A stretch of DNA of 55,481 bases from Deinococcales bacterium (GTDB lineage: Bacteria > Deinococcota > Deinococci > Deinococcales > Trueperaceae): NCBI GenBank assembly GCA_012515535.1, contig JAAYYF010000090.1:1-55481 (forward strand), in the 5' to 3' direction. Numbering within the stretch: position 1 is the first letter of the stretch; each line of letters starts with the position of its first letter. The position numbers and the translations under genes are program-made. Below, piece after piece: positions 8,189-16,684 of this stretch. The notes under the pieces are model-generated. The model was not told where the DNA came from. It ran no database searches and was given only the letters and a program-made list of their open reading frames with translations.

Positions 8189-9172
8189 GTGCCGATCTAC
8201 CCCGTCGACAAGCCCCTGAACCTCACCTCGCACGACGTGGTGGCCGAGGCGCGCCGCCGCCTCGGCACGCGCCGCGTCGGCCACGCCGGCACGCTCGACC
8301 CGCTCGCCACCGGCGTGCTGACGCTGCTGGTCGGCGAGGCCACCAAGCTCTCGCCGTACCTGACCGCCAGCGCCAAGCGCTACCTGGCCTGGGTGGCGTT
8401 CGGCGCCGGCACCCCCACGCTCGACGCCGAGGGCCCGGTGACCGCCACCGCCGACGCCGTCCGGCTGCGCGCCCTCTCCCCCGCGGCCATCGCGGCGGAG
8501 GCGGGCCGCTTCCTGGAGCTCACCGAGCAGCGCCCGCCCGCCTACTCCGCCGTCAAGCAGGGCGGCGAGCGCAGCTACGCCGCCGCGCGCCGGGGCGAGG
8601 TGGTGGAGCCGCCCGCGCGCCCGGTGGCGTACCACCGGGTGGAGCTGCTGGCGTTCGCGCCGCGCCGCGCGGAGCTGCCGGGCCGCTTCGCGCCCGGCCC
8701 CGACGGCTGGGCGCCAGCCGCGTCCGGGCGCGCCTTCGACCTGCCGCCCGAGCTCGCCGAGCTGCCCACCGCGCTGCTGCGCCTCGAGGTGGGCGCCGGC
8801 ACCTACGTGCGCGCCTTCGCGCGCGACCTGGGCGCGGCGCTCGGCGTGCCCGCCCACCTCGCCGGCCTGGTGCGCACCGGCGCCGGCGGCATCGACCTCG
8901 CGCGCTGCACGCCCTTGCACGCGCTGGGCGAGGCGGAGGGCCTGGCCCCTTCGGAGGCGCTCGACCTCCCCAGCCTGCGCCTCGACGCGGCCACGGCCCT
9001 GGCGGTGCGGCAGGGCAAGCGCCTGTCGCTGCCCCTGACGGGCACCACCGTGCTCGTCGACCCGGACGGGCAGCTGGCGGCCATCGTGGAGCCGCGCGAG
9101 CCCCGGGCCCCGGGCGGGGAGGCCGCGAGTACACCCGTGCCCGTGCGGATCCTGCGGGCGTGGCAGCGGTAG
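8189..9172 (+). CDS. truB: tRNA pseudouridine(55) synthase TruB
   Basis: A 327-residue protein matching TruB, which isomerises U55 in the T-loop of tRNAs. The N-terminus has PVDKPLNLTSHDVV and the catalytic motif GHAGTLDPLATGVL with Asp37 as nucleophile. Later family segments are RPPAYSAVKQGGERSYAAAR and LRLEVGAGTYVRAFARDLG. A C-terminal domain of about 80 residues extends past the catalytic fold. A PUA-like role for it is plausible. The GTG start sits 6 nt after a -10 box. The truB stop codon is itself part of the next -10 box (TAGAAT), so ald is transcribed separately. Confidence 0.95.
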   Translation: MPIYPVDKPLNLTSHDVVAEARRRLGTRRVGHAGTLDPLATGVLTLLVGEATKLSPYLTASAKRYLAWVAFGAGTPTLDAEGPVTATADAVRLRALSPAAIAAEAGRFLELTEQRPPAYSAVKQGGERSYAAARRGEVVEPPARPVAYHRVELLAFAPRRAELPGRFAPGPDGWAPAASGRAFDLPPELAELPTALLRLEVGAGTYVRAFARDLGAALGVPAHLAGLVRTGAGGIDLARCTPLHALGEAEGLAPSEALDLPSLRLDAATALAVRQGKRLSLPLTGTTVLVDPDGQLAAIVEPREPRAPGGEAASTPVPVRILRAWQR

Positions 9173-9175
9173 AAT
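9170..9175 (+). promoter_or_regulatory. -10 box (TAGAAT) of ald overlapping the truB stop codon
   Basis: TAGAAT begins with the TAG stop of truB. The predicted 5' leader of about 85 nt includes a GCGGGCC/GGCCCGC hairpin just before the AGGAG ribosome site of ald. Confidence 0.5.
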
Positions 9176-9268
9176 CGGGCGATCCAAGCACCGCGGCCGG
9201 CGCGCGATAGCGGCCGCTACGAGTACCGACGGGAGCGGGCCGAGGCCCGCAGACCCAGGAGCGCGAAG

Positions 9269-10393
9269 ATGAAGATCGGTGTCCCCAAGGAGATCAAGCC
9301 CCAGGAGTACCGCGTCTCGACGACGCCGGGCTCGGTCCAGGCGCTGGTGAGCGCCGGCCACCAGGTGGTGGTCGAGCGCGGCGCCGGCCTGGGCTCGAGC
9401 TTCGCCGACGAGGAGTACGCGGCCGCCGGCGCCACGCTGGGCAGCGCCGCCGACGCCTGGGCGCAGGAGCTGGTGCTGAAGGTCAAGGAGCCGCTGCCGA
9501 GCGAGTACGGCTACCTGCGCGCCGACCTGCTGCTCTTCACCTACCTGCACCTGGCCGCCGACCGCGCGCTCACCGAGGCGCTGCTGGCGGCCGGCACCAC
9601 CGCGGTGGCTTACGAGACGGTGCAGTTCGACAACGGCGCGCTGCCGCTCCTCACCCCCATGTCGGAGGTGGCGGGGCGCATGGCGCCGCAGGTGGGCGCC
9701 CACTTCCTGGAGCGCGCCCACGGCGGCCGCGGCCTGCTGCTCTCGGGGGTGCCCGGCGTGATGGGCGGCACCGTCACCATCCTGGGCGCCGGCACGGTCG
9801 GCACCAACGCCGCCAAGATCGCGCTGGGCCTGGGCGCGCGCGTCAACCTGCTCGACGTGAACCACGCCCGCCTGCAGTACCTCGACGACGTCTTCAACGG
9901 CCGCCTCCACACCATGACCAGCAACCTGGGCAACGTCATGGACCTGCTGCCCCACACCGACCTGCTGATCGGCGCGGTGCTCATCCCGGGCGCCCGCGCC
10001 CCGCGGCTCGTCACGCGCGAGATGCTCGCGCACATGAAGCCGGGCAGCGTCATCGTCGACGTGGCCGTCGACCAGGGCGGCTGCATCGAGACCATCCGCC
10101 CCACCACCCACGAGGCGCCCACCTACGAGGTCGACGGCGTGGTGCACTACGGCGTGTCGAACATGCCTGGCGCGGTGCCGAACACCAGCACCCGCGCGCT
10201 CTCCAACCAGACGCTGCCGTACGTGCTCCGCCTCGCCAGCAAGGGGCTGGCGGCGCTCACCGAGGACCCCGCTTTCCTCAAGGGCCTCAACACCCACGCC
10301 GGCCGGCTCACCTACGCGGCCGTGGGCGAGGCGTTCGGCATCGAGACGGTGGCGGCCGCCACCGCGCTGGCCGACGCGCCGGTGCGCGCCTAG
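9269..10393 (+). CDS. ald: Alanine dehydrogenase
   Basis: A 374-residue protein with the typical length of NAD-dependent alanine dehydrogenase, which interconverts L-alanine and pyruvate plus ammonia. It begins [20 protein letters not shown], carries the substrate-binding Lys in [17 protein letters not shown] and the catalytic His in [15 protein letters not shown]. The NAD fold has [38 protein letters not shown] and the closing [20 protein letters not shown] are diagnostic. AGGAG lies upstream of the ATG. A long perfect hairpin follows the stop. It could be used for alanine catabolism or for nitrogen and redox balance. Confidence 0.96.
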   Translation: MKIGVPKEIKPQEYRVSTTPGSVQALVSAGHQVVVERGAGLGSSFADEEYAAAGATLGSAADAWAQELVLKVKEPLPSEYGYLRADLLLFTYLHLAADRALTEALLAAGTTAVAYETVQFDNGALPLLTPMSEVAGRMAPQVGAHFLERAHGGRGLLLSGVPGVMGGTVTILGAGTVGTNAAKIALGLGARVNLLDVNHARLQYLDDVFNGRLHTMTSNLGNVMDLLPHTDLLIGAVLIPGARAPRLVTREMLAHMKPGSVIVDVAVDQGGCIETIRPTTHEAPTYEVDGVVHYGVSNMPGAVPNTSTRALSNQTLPYVLRLASKGLAALTEDPAFLKGLNTHAGRLTYAAVGEAFGIETVAAATALADAPVRA

Positions 10394-10403
10394 CGCCACC
10401 CCT

Positions 10404-10445
10404 CGCCCGTGGGCGCGCCCGCAGCACGCGGCGCGCCCACGGGCG
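10404..10445. terminator. 16-bp perfect hairpin between ald and ruvA
   Basis: Arms 10404-10419 and 10430-10445 are perfectly complementary (16 bp) with a 10-nt loop. They sit between converging genes, so the hairpin can serve both directions. No T-run follows on either strand. Confidence 0.75.
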
Positions 10446-10487
10446 GGCGGTCGTGCCGGGCCGCCCCGGCCGCGCCCTGCGCCCGCC

Positions 10488-11084
10488 TCAGCGCAGGCGC
10501 GCCAGCGACTTGCGGATGAGCGCCTCGGCGCCGTCGTCCGGGTTGGCGGCGGCCAGCTCGGCCACCACCCCCTTCACCTGCGCCTCGCGGTAGCCGAGCG
10601 CCAGCAGCGCCGCCACGGCGTCCGCCCCCGCCCCGCCCAGCGGGCGCCGCGCGGCGCCGCCCGCCTCCGCGGCCGCCAGCAGCGCGTCGGGCAGGCGGTC
10701 GCGCAGCTCGAGCACGATGCGCTCGGCGGTGCGCTTGCCCACCCCCGGCGCGCTCGTGAGCAGGCCGGCGTCCTGGTTCGTCACGGCCGTGACCACCAGC
10801 GAGATCGGCAGGGTCGACAGCACCCCCATCGCCACCTTGGGTCCCACCCCCGTGACGTCGAGCAGGCGCCGGAACAGCGCCAGCTGGTCGGGGTGGTCGA
10901 AGCCGTAGAGGGTGGGCTGCTCGTCGCGCACGATCAGCTGCGTCCGCAGCCGCACCCGCTCGCCCGGCCGGCAGGCGGCCAGCGTGGAGGCGGGCGCCAG
11001 CAGCTCCAGGCCCACGCCGCCCACCTCGACCACCACGCTGGTCTCGCTCACCTCGGCCACCACGCCGTCGACGAAGGCGATCAC
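10488..11084 (-). CDS. ruvA: Holliday junction branch migration protein RuvA
   Basis: A 198-residue protein of normal RuvA length. RuvA tetramers hold the four-way junction while RuvB hexamers drive branch migration. The N-terminal OB domain runs from [20 protein letters not shown] to about residue 62. The double helix-hairpin-helix domain shows [16 protein letters not shown] and [19 protein letters not shown]. The C-terminal UBA-like domain (about 145-198, [18 protein letters not shown]) contacts RuvB. The GTG start overlaps the stop of the upstream FMN-dehydrogenase-like gene (GTGA), so they form an operon. ruvB and ruvC are not adjacent. Confidence 0.96.
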   Translation of the reverse strand: MIAFVDGVVAEVSETSVVVEVGGVGLELLAPASTLAACRPGERVRLRTQLIVRDEQPTLYGFDHPDQLALFRRLLDVTGVGPKVAMGVLSTLPISLVVTAVTNQDAGLLTSAPGVGKRTAERIVLELRDRLPDALLAAAEAGGAARRPLGGAGADAVAALLALGYREAQVKGVVAELAAANPDDGAEALIRKSLARLR

Positions 11085-11860
11085 GGCTCACCGAACAGCG
11101 GGGCGAAGAGGGCGTCGTAGCCGACGTCCGACAGGTCGGCGCAGCCGGTGAGGCGCATGGCGTACTCGAGCTCGGCCTGCAGCGCCGGCACGGAGCGGTC
11201 GCCGTCGACGACCACCAGCTCGGCGCCCACGGCCAGGTAGCGCAGCACGTCGACGCCGTCGCGCACCGGCCCGCCCGCCACGATCGTGAGGGTGCCGCCC
11301 ACGGCGTCGATCACCTCGGGCAGCAGGTCGATCACCGCCGGGGCGCCCAGGCGCCGGCCCAGCTCGGAGCCGATGACCACCCCGTCGGCGCCCGCCTCGG
11401 CCGCGACCTCGGCGTCGGCCGCGCTGCCGAGGCCCACCAGCCACAGCGGCCGCCCGGCGGCGGCGCGCAGCTCGGCGAGCTCCTCGCGCGTGCGCGGGCG
11501 CCACTCGCGCTCGCCGTAGGGCGCCGTGCACGCCAGCGGCGCCATGTCGAGCGCCACCGCCGCCACGCCGCGCTGCGCCAGCCCGCGCACGCGCTCGATG
11601 AGCGCCGCCATGCGGTCGGCGGCCAGCAGGGCGATGGTGCGCTCGGGCGGCTGCTTGTTGGCCCCCTCGAGGGCGCCGCTCGCCTCGAGCAGCGCCAGGC
11701 CGTCGGCGGGGAGCGCGGCCGCGTGCCTGAGGCGCGGCACCATGGGGCTGGCGAGCGGCTGCCCCAGCGCGTGCGTGCTGGTGTCCACGCGGCCCAGCTC
11801 GGTGAGCACCCGGGGCAGCAGCTGATGCCCGTCCAGGGCGGCGAGGTCTCGTTCCGACAT
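11081..11860 (-). CDS. Degenerate FMN-dependent alpha-hydroxy-acid dehydrogenase-like protein
   Basis: A 259-residue TIM-barrel protein. The C-terminal half follows the FMN-dehydrogenase pattern closely: [56 protein letters not shown] and [17 protein letters not shown]. In active family members the first segment reads SNHGGRQLD with the catalytic His. Here it is GSELGRRLG, one residue shorter and without His. The flavin-phosphate IGRP segment is replaced by VDGDR. It is about 100 residues shorter than the usual enzyme. It is therefore probably not a classical oxidase, although flavin binding cannot be excluded. It is predicted to be leaderless (TATCAT, 7 nt) and is translationally coupled to ruvA. 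Confidence 0.72.
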   Translation of the reverse strand: MSERDLAALDGHQLLPRVLTELGRVDTSTHALGQPLASPMVPRLRHAAALPADGLALLEASGALEGANKQPPERTIALLAADRMAALIERVRGLAQRGVAAVALDMAPLACTAPYGEREWRPRTREELAELRAAAGRPLWLVGLGSAADAEVAAEAGADGVVIGSELGRRLGAPAVIDLLPEVIDAVGGTLTIVAGGPVRDGVDVLRYLAVGAELVVVDGDRSVPALQAELEYAMRLTGCADLSDVGYDALFAPLFGEP

Positions 11861-11867
11861 CCCCGCG

Positions 11868-11873
11868 ATGATA
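11868..11873 (-). promoter_or_regulatory. Leaderless extended -10 (TGCTATCAT) of the ruvA operon
   Basis: TATCAT with an upstream TG (extended -10) ends 7 nt before the ATG at 11860. Confidence 0.6.
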
Positions 11874-11949
11874 GCAAGGCCGCACCCGCGCCCCGACGGT
11901 CGCCGAGCCGCCGCCGCCCGCCCCGTGGCGCGGCGTGCCGCCGGAACGG

Positions 11950-11955
11950 TAGAAT
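11950..11955 (+). promoter_or_regulatory. -10 box (TAGAAT) of the NatAB operon
   Basis: TAGAAT ends 8 nt before the ATG at 11964, which gives a leader of at most one or two nucleotides. Confidence 0.6.
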
Positions 11956-11963
11956 GGTCCGTT

Positions 11964-12719
11964 ATGGCCGACCTTATCGAGGTACGCAACCTCAACAAGA
12001 GCTTCGGCACGGTGAAGGCGGTGGACGACCTGAGCTTCTCGGTGGCCGCCGGTGAGGTCTACGGCCTCCTCGGCCCCAACGGAGCTGGCAAGACCACCAC
12101 CCTGCGCATCCTCGCCACCCTGCTGAAAGCCGACAGCGGCTCCGCGACCATCGCGGGCCACGACATCGCCCGCGACGCCGAGGCCGTGCGCGCCACCATC
12201 GGCGTGGTGAACGGCGGCATGGGCCTCTACGACCGCCTCACGGGCCGCGAGATCCTCCACTACTTCGGGCGCCTCTACGGCATGAGCCACGAGGCGATCG
12301 AGCGCCGCATCGCCGAGCTCGACGACCTCCTCTCGCTCGGCGACACCCTCACGCGCCGCGCCAGCGGCTTCTCCACCGGCATGACGCAGAAGATCGTGAT
12401 CTCGCGCGCCGTGCTGCACGACCCGCCGGTGATCTTCTTCGACGAGGCCACCAGCGGCCTCGACGTGGTGGCGCGCCGCGCCGTCATCGACTTCGTGCGG
12501 GAGTACCCGAGCGCCGACCGCGCCGTCGTCTACTCCACCCACGTGATGAGCGAGGTCGAGGAGCTCTGCGACCGCGCCGCCATCATCTACCGCGGCCGCA
12601 AGGTCGCCGAGGACAGCGTGGCCGCGCTCGTGGCGCAGGGCGAGGGCCGCGGGCTGGAGGAGGCGTTCTTCCGCCTGGTGGGCCGCAGCGAGATGCAGCA
12701 CGGCGGGGTGCCGGCATGA
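11964..12719 (+). CDS. ABC exporter ATP-binding protein (NatA type)
   Basis: A 251-residue ATPase subunit. Walker A is GPNGAGKTTT, the signature region is GFSTGMTQKIVISRA, Walker B is PPVIFFDEATSGLD, and the switch His lies in VVYSTHVMSE. The STGMTQK signature in place of LSGGQ is typical of the NatA/YhaQ branch. It overlaps the permease gene by ATGA and so works with it. NatAB of Bacillus exports sodium. Relatives export peptides or drugs, so the substrate is open. In-frame codons further upstream precede the -10 box and are not used. Confidence 0.9.
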   Translation: MADLIEVRNLNKSFGTVKAVDDLSFSVAAGEVYGLLGPNGAGKTTTLRILATLLKADSGSATIAGHDIARDAEAVRATIGVVNGGMGLYDRLTGREILHYFGRLYGMSHEAIERRIAELDDLLSLGDTLTRRASGFSTGMTQKIVISRAVLHDPPVIFFDEATSGLDVVARRAVIDFVREYPSADRAVVYSTHVMSEVEELCDRAAIIYRGRKVAEDSVAALVAQGEGRGLEEAFFRLVGRSEMQHGGVPA

Positions 12720-13942
12720 GGCCGCAGATGATCTGGCGCGTCGCGAAGAAGGAGATCGTCTCCACGCTCCGCGACACGCGCGCCATCGTCTCCAACCTGG
12801 TGATCCCGCTGGTGCTGATGCCGGTGATGATGCTCGGCATGCCGCTGCTGCTGGGCGGGCTGTTCGAGCGCCAGGCCACCACCGTCACCCCCATCGGTGT
12901 GGTGGGGCTCGAGAACCTGCCGGCCGACTTCGTGAGCATCATCGAGGCGCAGAACGTCGAGCTGGTGCCCGTGAGCGACGGCGTCCAGGCGGTGCAGGAG
13001 GGCGAGGTCGACGTGGTGGTGCGCGTCGACGAGCCGCTCGCGGACGCGCTGGCCGCCGGCGAGCCGAGCCTCGTCACGCTCGTCACCAAGGTCGGCAACA
13101 TGAAGAGCGAGCTGAACGCCTCCAAGGTGCAGCAGGCGGTGGCCGTCTACCAGCAGCAGGTGGTGGCGCAGCGCCTCGCCGCCGCCGGCCTCGACCCCAG
13201 CGTGCTGCAGCCGCTGCAGGTCGAGACGGTCGACGCCAGCAGCGTCGCCGAGCGCTCGAGCGGCCAGCTGTCGTGGCTCATCCCGTTCTTCATCGCCATC
13301 TGGACCCTCACCGGCGGCCAGATGACCGCCATCGACGCCACCGCCGGCGAGAAGGAGCGCGGCACCCTCGAGGTGCTGCTGGTGGCGCCGGTGCGCCGCA
13401 GCGAGGTGGTGATCGGCAAGTTCCTCGCCACCGTCACCTTCGGCCTAAGCGCCGCCCTGATGGCCATCGTGGGCTTCCTGCTGGGCGGCACCCTCATGAG
13501 CGGCATCTTCCTGCCGCGCCTCGGCGAGCAGGGCTCCGAGATCGCCTCCATCATGGGCGGCGGGCTCAGCATCGACCTGCCGTCGGTGGTGGTGCTGGTC
13601 GTCAGCGCGCTGCTGCTCTCGGCGCTGGTGTCGGCGCTGCTGCTGACCGTGGCGCTGTTCGCGCGCTCGTTCAAGGAGGCGCAGAGCTACATCGCCCCGC
13701 TGTCGTTCCTGTTCATCCTCCCGGCCGTCGGCCTGCAGTTCAAGGACCTCATCGGCCTGGGCAACGAGGCCTACCTGATCCCGGTCTTCAACGTGCTGAT
13801 GCTGATGGACGACGTGGTGCGCGGCAACTACGACCCGAGCCAGCTGGCGCTGGTGTGGGGCTCGATGCTGGCGCTGATCGTGGTGCTCTTGGGCTTCGCG
13901 CATCGGAGCTTCCAGCGCGAAGAGGTGATCTTCCGGAGCTGA
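12716..13942 (+). CDS. ABC-2 type exporter permease (NatB type)
   Basis: A 408-residue membrane partner of the NatA-like ATPase. It has the NatB layout: one membrane helix near residues 22-44 (LVIPLVLMPVMMLGMPLLLG), a large extracytoplasmic loop of about 140 residues, then five or six helices from about residue 180. The conserved ATAGEKERGTLEVLLVAPV stretch follows the second helix and is the likely coupling contact with the ATPase. The ATG overlaps the natA stop codon. A 9-bp hairpin lies 10 bp past the stop. Confidence 0.9.
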   Translation: MRPQMIWRVAKKEIVSTLRDTRAIVSNLVIPLVLMPVMMLGMPLLLGGLFERQATTVTPIGVVGLENLPADFVSIIEAQNVELVPVSDGVQAVQEGEVDVVVRVDEPLADALAAGEPSLVTLVTKVGNMKSELNASKVQQAVAVYQQQVVAQRLAAAGLDPSVLQPLQVETVDASSVAERSSGQLSWLIPFFIAIWTLTGGQMTAIDATAGEKERGTLEVLLVAPVRRSEVVIGKFLATVTFGLSAALMAIVGFLLGGTLMSGIFLPRLGEQGSEIASIMGGGLSIDLPSVVVLVVSALLLSALVSALLLTVALFARSFKEAQSYIAPLSFLFILPAVGLQFKDLIGLGNEAYLIPVFNVLMLMDDVVRGNYDPSQLALVWGSMLALIVVLLGFAHRSFQREEVIFRS

Positions 13943-13952
13943 GCGCGTTGGG

Positions 13953-13976
13953 GCACGCGCCTCGTACGGCGCGTGC
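13953..13976 (+). terminator. Hairpin after the NatAB operon
   Basis: GCACGCGCC and GGCGCGTGC form a perfect 9-bp stem with a 6-nt loop just past the permease stop. No T-run is present. The next 200 bases up to the malQ stop hold no gene or RNA that I can support. Confidence 0.6.
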
Positions 13977-14174
13977 GTGAGGGGGAGTGGGCCCGGACCG
14001 TGGCGACGCAGGGGTCGTGGCGGTGCTCGGCTGCGGGCGTGGCGGTGAGCGGTCGGGGCCGGAGACCCTCGAGGCGCTAGCCCTCACGGCACGTTCCGAA
14101 CCGAACGACACCGGCCACACCGCAGCACCGCCCGAGGCGCAGGCCCGTACGCAAGGCCCGATCAGGCCCGAGCG

Positions 14175-15710
14175 TCAGAGCTGCGACTGCCGGTAAGGCG
14201 TGTCGACCCCGCCGCTCCCCGGCAGCCGCCCGTACAGCGTCGCCAGCTCGCGCAGCTGCGGCGCCACCCAGTGCGGCACGTCCTCCCAAGCGAAGCGCCA
14301 CGTCCAGTTGCCGCCCGCCGTGCCCGGGGTGTTCATGCGCGCCTCGCTCCCGAGGCCCAGCACGTCCTGCAGCGGGGCGATGGCGGTGTCGGCCACCGAG
14401 GCCTGCGCCAGGCGCAGGAGCTCCCAGGCGACGTTGCGGTCGTCGCGCGCCAGGTAGCGGCGCACGAGGTCGCGCTCGGCCTCGGGCGCCTGGGCGTACC
14501 AGCCGGCGGTGGTGTCGTTGTCGTGGGTGCCGGTGTAGACCACGCACTCGCGCTCGTAGTTGTGCGGCAGGTACGGGTCGTCGGCGTCGCCGGCGAAGGC
14601 GAACTGCAGCACCTTCATGCCCGGCAGGCCGTTGGCGCGGCGCAGCTCGTCGACGTCGGGGGTGATGACCCCCAGGTCCTCGGCGATGACCGGCAGCGCG
14701 CCCAGCGCCTCCGTGAGCGCGGTGAACAGCGCCTGCCCGGGTCCCTGCACCCAACGCCCGTTAACGGCGGTGGGCTCGGCGGCGGGGATCTCCCAGTAGG
14801 CGGCGAAGCCGCGGAAGTGGTCGATGCGCACGATGTCCACCAGCGCCAGCGTGGCGCGCACGCGCTCGACCCACCAGCGGTAGCCGTCCCGCGCCATGGC
14901 CTCCCAGTCGTAGAGGGGGTTGCCCCAGCGTTGCCCGGTGGCCGAGAAGTAGTCGGGCGGCACGCCGGCCACCACCGTGGGACGGCCCTGCGCGTCGAAG
15001 TGGAACAGCTCGGGGGCGGCCCAGGCGTCGGCCGAGTCGAGCGCCACGAAGATGGGCACGTCGCCGATGACCTGGATGCCGCGCGCGTGCGCCTGCTCGC
15101 GCAGCCTACGCCACTGGCGGAAGAACCAGAACTGCCACGTCTCGTGCTTGCGTACCCCCGCGGCCGCCTCCCGGCGGGCGCGCGCCATGGCGCCGGGCTC
15201 GCGGCCACGCAGCTCGGGCTCCCAGTCGGACCAGGCGGCGCCGCCGTGCGCCTCCTTGAGGGCCATGAACAGGGCGTAGTCGGCGAGCCAGCCCGCCTCG
15301 GCCTCGCGGAACGCCCCCAGCTCGGCGCGCTGCGCGGCGGTGGCGCGCTCCTCGAAGCGCCCGGCGGCGCGCTCCAGCAGCGCGAGCTTGGCGGGGATCA
15401 GGGCGCCGTAGTCGACGCGCTCCCTCGGCAGCGCCGCCAGGGGCGCCAGCTCCCCCGCCTCCAGCCACCCCTCGGCGACGAGCTCCTCGACGGCGATCAG
15501 GTAGTGGTTGCCGGCGAACGAGCTGAACGACTGGTAGGGGCTGTCGCCGTAGCCGGTTGGGCCCAAGGGCATCACCTGCCACAGGCGCTGCCCGGCCTGC
15601 TCGAGGAAGTCGAGCCAGGCGACCGCCTCGCGGCCCAGCTCGCCGACGCCGTACGGCCCCGGCAGCGAGGTGGGGTGGAGCAGGACGCCCGAGCGCCTGG
15701 GGAACGGCAT
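14175..15710 (-). CDS. malQ: 4-alpha-glucanotransferase (amylomaltase)
   Basis: A 511-residue GH77 enzyme that transfers maltodextrin segments between alpha-1,4-glucans. It starts MPFPRRSGVLLHPTSLPGPY. The catalytic sites are visible: the nucleophile Asp in VDIVRIDHFRGF, the acid/base Glu in VIAEDLGVIT and the third Asp in YTGTHDNDTTAGW. Length is about that of the Thermus enzyme. The ATG at 15710 has GGAGGT 4 bases upstream and is preferred to an ATG four codons earlier. It lies 34 bp behind two BmpA-family permease genes and may be co-transcribed with them, although no functional link is obvious. Confidence 0.95.
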   Translation of the reverse strand: MPFPRRSGVLLHPTSLPGPYGVGELGREAVAWLDFLEQAGQRLWQVMPLGPTGYGDSPYQSFSSFAGNHYLIAVEELVAEGWLEAGELAPLAALPRERVDYGALIPAKLALLERAAGRFEERATAAQRAELGAFREAEAGWLADYALFMALKEAHGGAAWSDWEPELRGREPGAMARARREAAAGVRKHETWQFWFFRQWRRLREQAHARGIQVIGDVPIFVALDSADAWAAPELFHFDAQGRPTVVAGVPPDYFSATGQRWGNPLYDWEAMARDGYRWWVERVRATLALVDIVRIDHFRGFAAYWEIPAAEPTAVNGRWVQGPGQALFTALTEALGALPVIAEDLGVITPDVDELRRANGLPGMKVLQFAFAGDADDPYLPHNYERECVVYTGTHDNDTTAGWYAQAPEAERDLVRRYLARDDRNVAWELLRLAQASVADTAIAPLQDVLGLGSEARMNTPGTAGGNWTWRFAWEDVPHWVAPQLRELATLYGRLPGSGGVDTPYRQSQL

Positions 15711-15744
15711 GGCTACCTCCATCGGGGCCGCCGGGCCCCCGCGC

Positions 15745-16683
15745 TCACTTCTCGAACGGCTTGCCCGACGCCTTCGGGGCGATGGAGCGCCCCACGAAGC
15801 CGGCGAGCACGACCATCGTCAGCACGTACGGCAGCGACTGCACCAGCGTGGGCGGCAGCAGCCGGCCCCCGCCCAGCAGCACCTCGGTGGCCTGGAAGGC
15901 GCCGAACAGCAGCGTGGCGCCGAAGACGCCCAGGGGGTGCCACTTGCCGAAGATCAGCGCCGCCAGCGCGATGAAGCCGCGCCCGCCCGCCATCTCGCTG
16001 ACGAACTGGTTGACGTTGCCGATGGAGAGGTAGGCGCCCGCCAGGCCGGCCAGCACGCCCGACAGCACCACGCCCACGTAGCGCATGCGGAAGACGTTGA
16101 TGCCGAGGGAGTCGGCGGCCTCGGGGTGCTCCCCCACGGAGCGCAGGCGCAGCCCGAACGGGGTGCGGAACACCACGAACCAGGTGATGGGCACCAGCAG
16201 GAACGCCAGGTAGACGAGCGGGTTGAAGGCCAGCCCGTCGATGCCGAACAGCTCCCAGCTGGGCAGGCGGTTGCGGATCGGGGTGGAGGTGGCGGTGTTG
16301 CCGTAGAGGCCCGACAGGATCACGGCCGGGATGCCGATGCCCATCAGGTTGATGGCGGTGCCCGAGATGATCTGGTCGGCCTTGTAGCGGATCGAGATCA
16401 CGGCGTGGACCCAACCGATGAGGCCGCCGACCGCCATGGCCGCGAGCACGCCGAGCCACGGGGCGTACCAGACGCGGGCGTTGGCGGCCTGCGCCACGGC
16501 GGGCGCCTCGATCAGCTGGGCGGTGACGGCGGCGGCCAGCGCCCCGAAGAGGATGATGCCTTCCAGGGCGATGTTGACCACGCCGGAGCGCTCGCTGAAC
16601 AGGCCGCCCAGCGCGGCGAACAGGAGGGGCGTGGTGGCGCGCAGCATGGACGAGACGAGGGCGAGGAGCAGTACGGTGTCCAT
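15745..16683 (-). CDS. BmpA-family ABC transporter permease (NupQ/YufQ type)
   Basis: A 312-residue inner-membrane permease with about eight hydrophobic helices. The diagnostic N-terminal stretch is TPLLFAALGGLFSERSGVVN followed by IALEGIILFGAL. Later comes NPLVYLAFLLVPITWFVVFR, and the RTPFGLRLRSVGEHPEAADSLGI segment corresponds to the coupling loop. This family imports nucleosides or related compounds with a lipoprotein receptor and a double ATPase. It is separated by one base from the larger upstream permease gene (TGAgATG), so the two form the heterodimeric channel. Confidence 0.93.
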   Translation of the reverse strand: MDTVLLLALVSSMLRATTPLLFAALGGLFSERSGVVNIALEGIILFGALAAAVTAQLIEAPAVAQAANARVWYAPWLGVLAAMAVGGLIGWVHAVISIRYKADQIISGTAINLMGIGIPAVILSGLYGNTATSTPIRNRLPSWELFGIDGLAFNPLVYLAFLLVPITWFVVFRTPFGLRLRSVGEHPEAADSLGINVFRMRYVGVVLSGVLAGLAGAYLSIGNVNQFVSEMAGGRGFIALAALIFGKWHPLGVFGATLLFGAFQATEVLLGGGRLLPPTLVQSLPYVLTMVVLAGFVGRSIAPKASGKPFEK

Positions 16684-16684
16684 C

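Noticed and set aside
13977-14174. Gene-free stretch between the NatAB hairpin and malQ with an ORF at 13987-14196
   Set aside because: The ORF has no ribosome site or -10 box, runs into the malQ stop on the other strand and has low-complexity composition. No tRNA or small RNA pattern was found.
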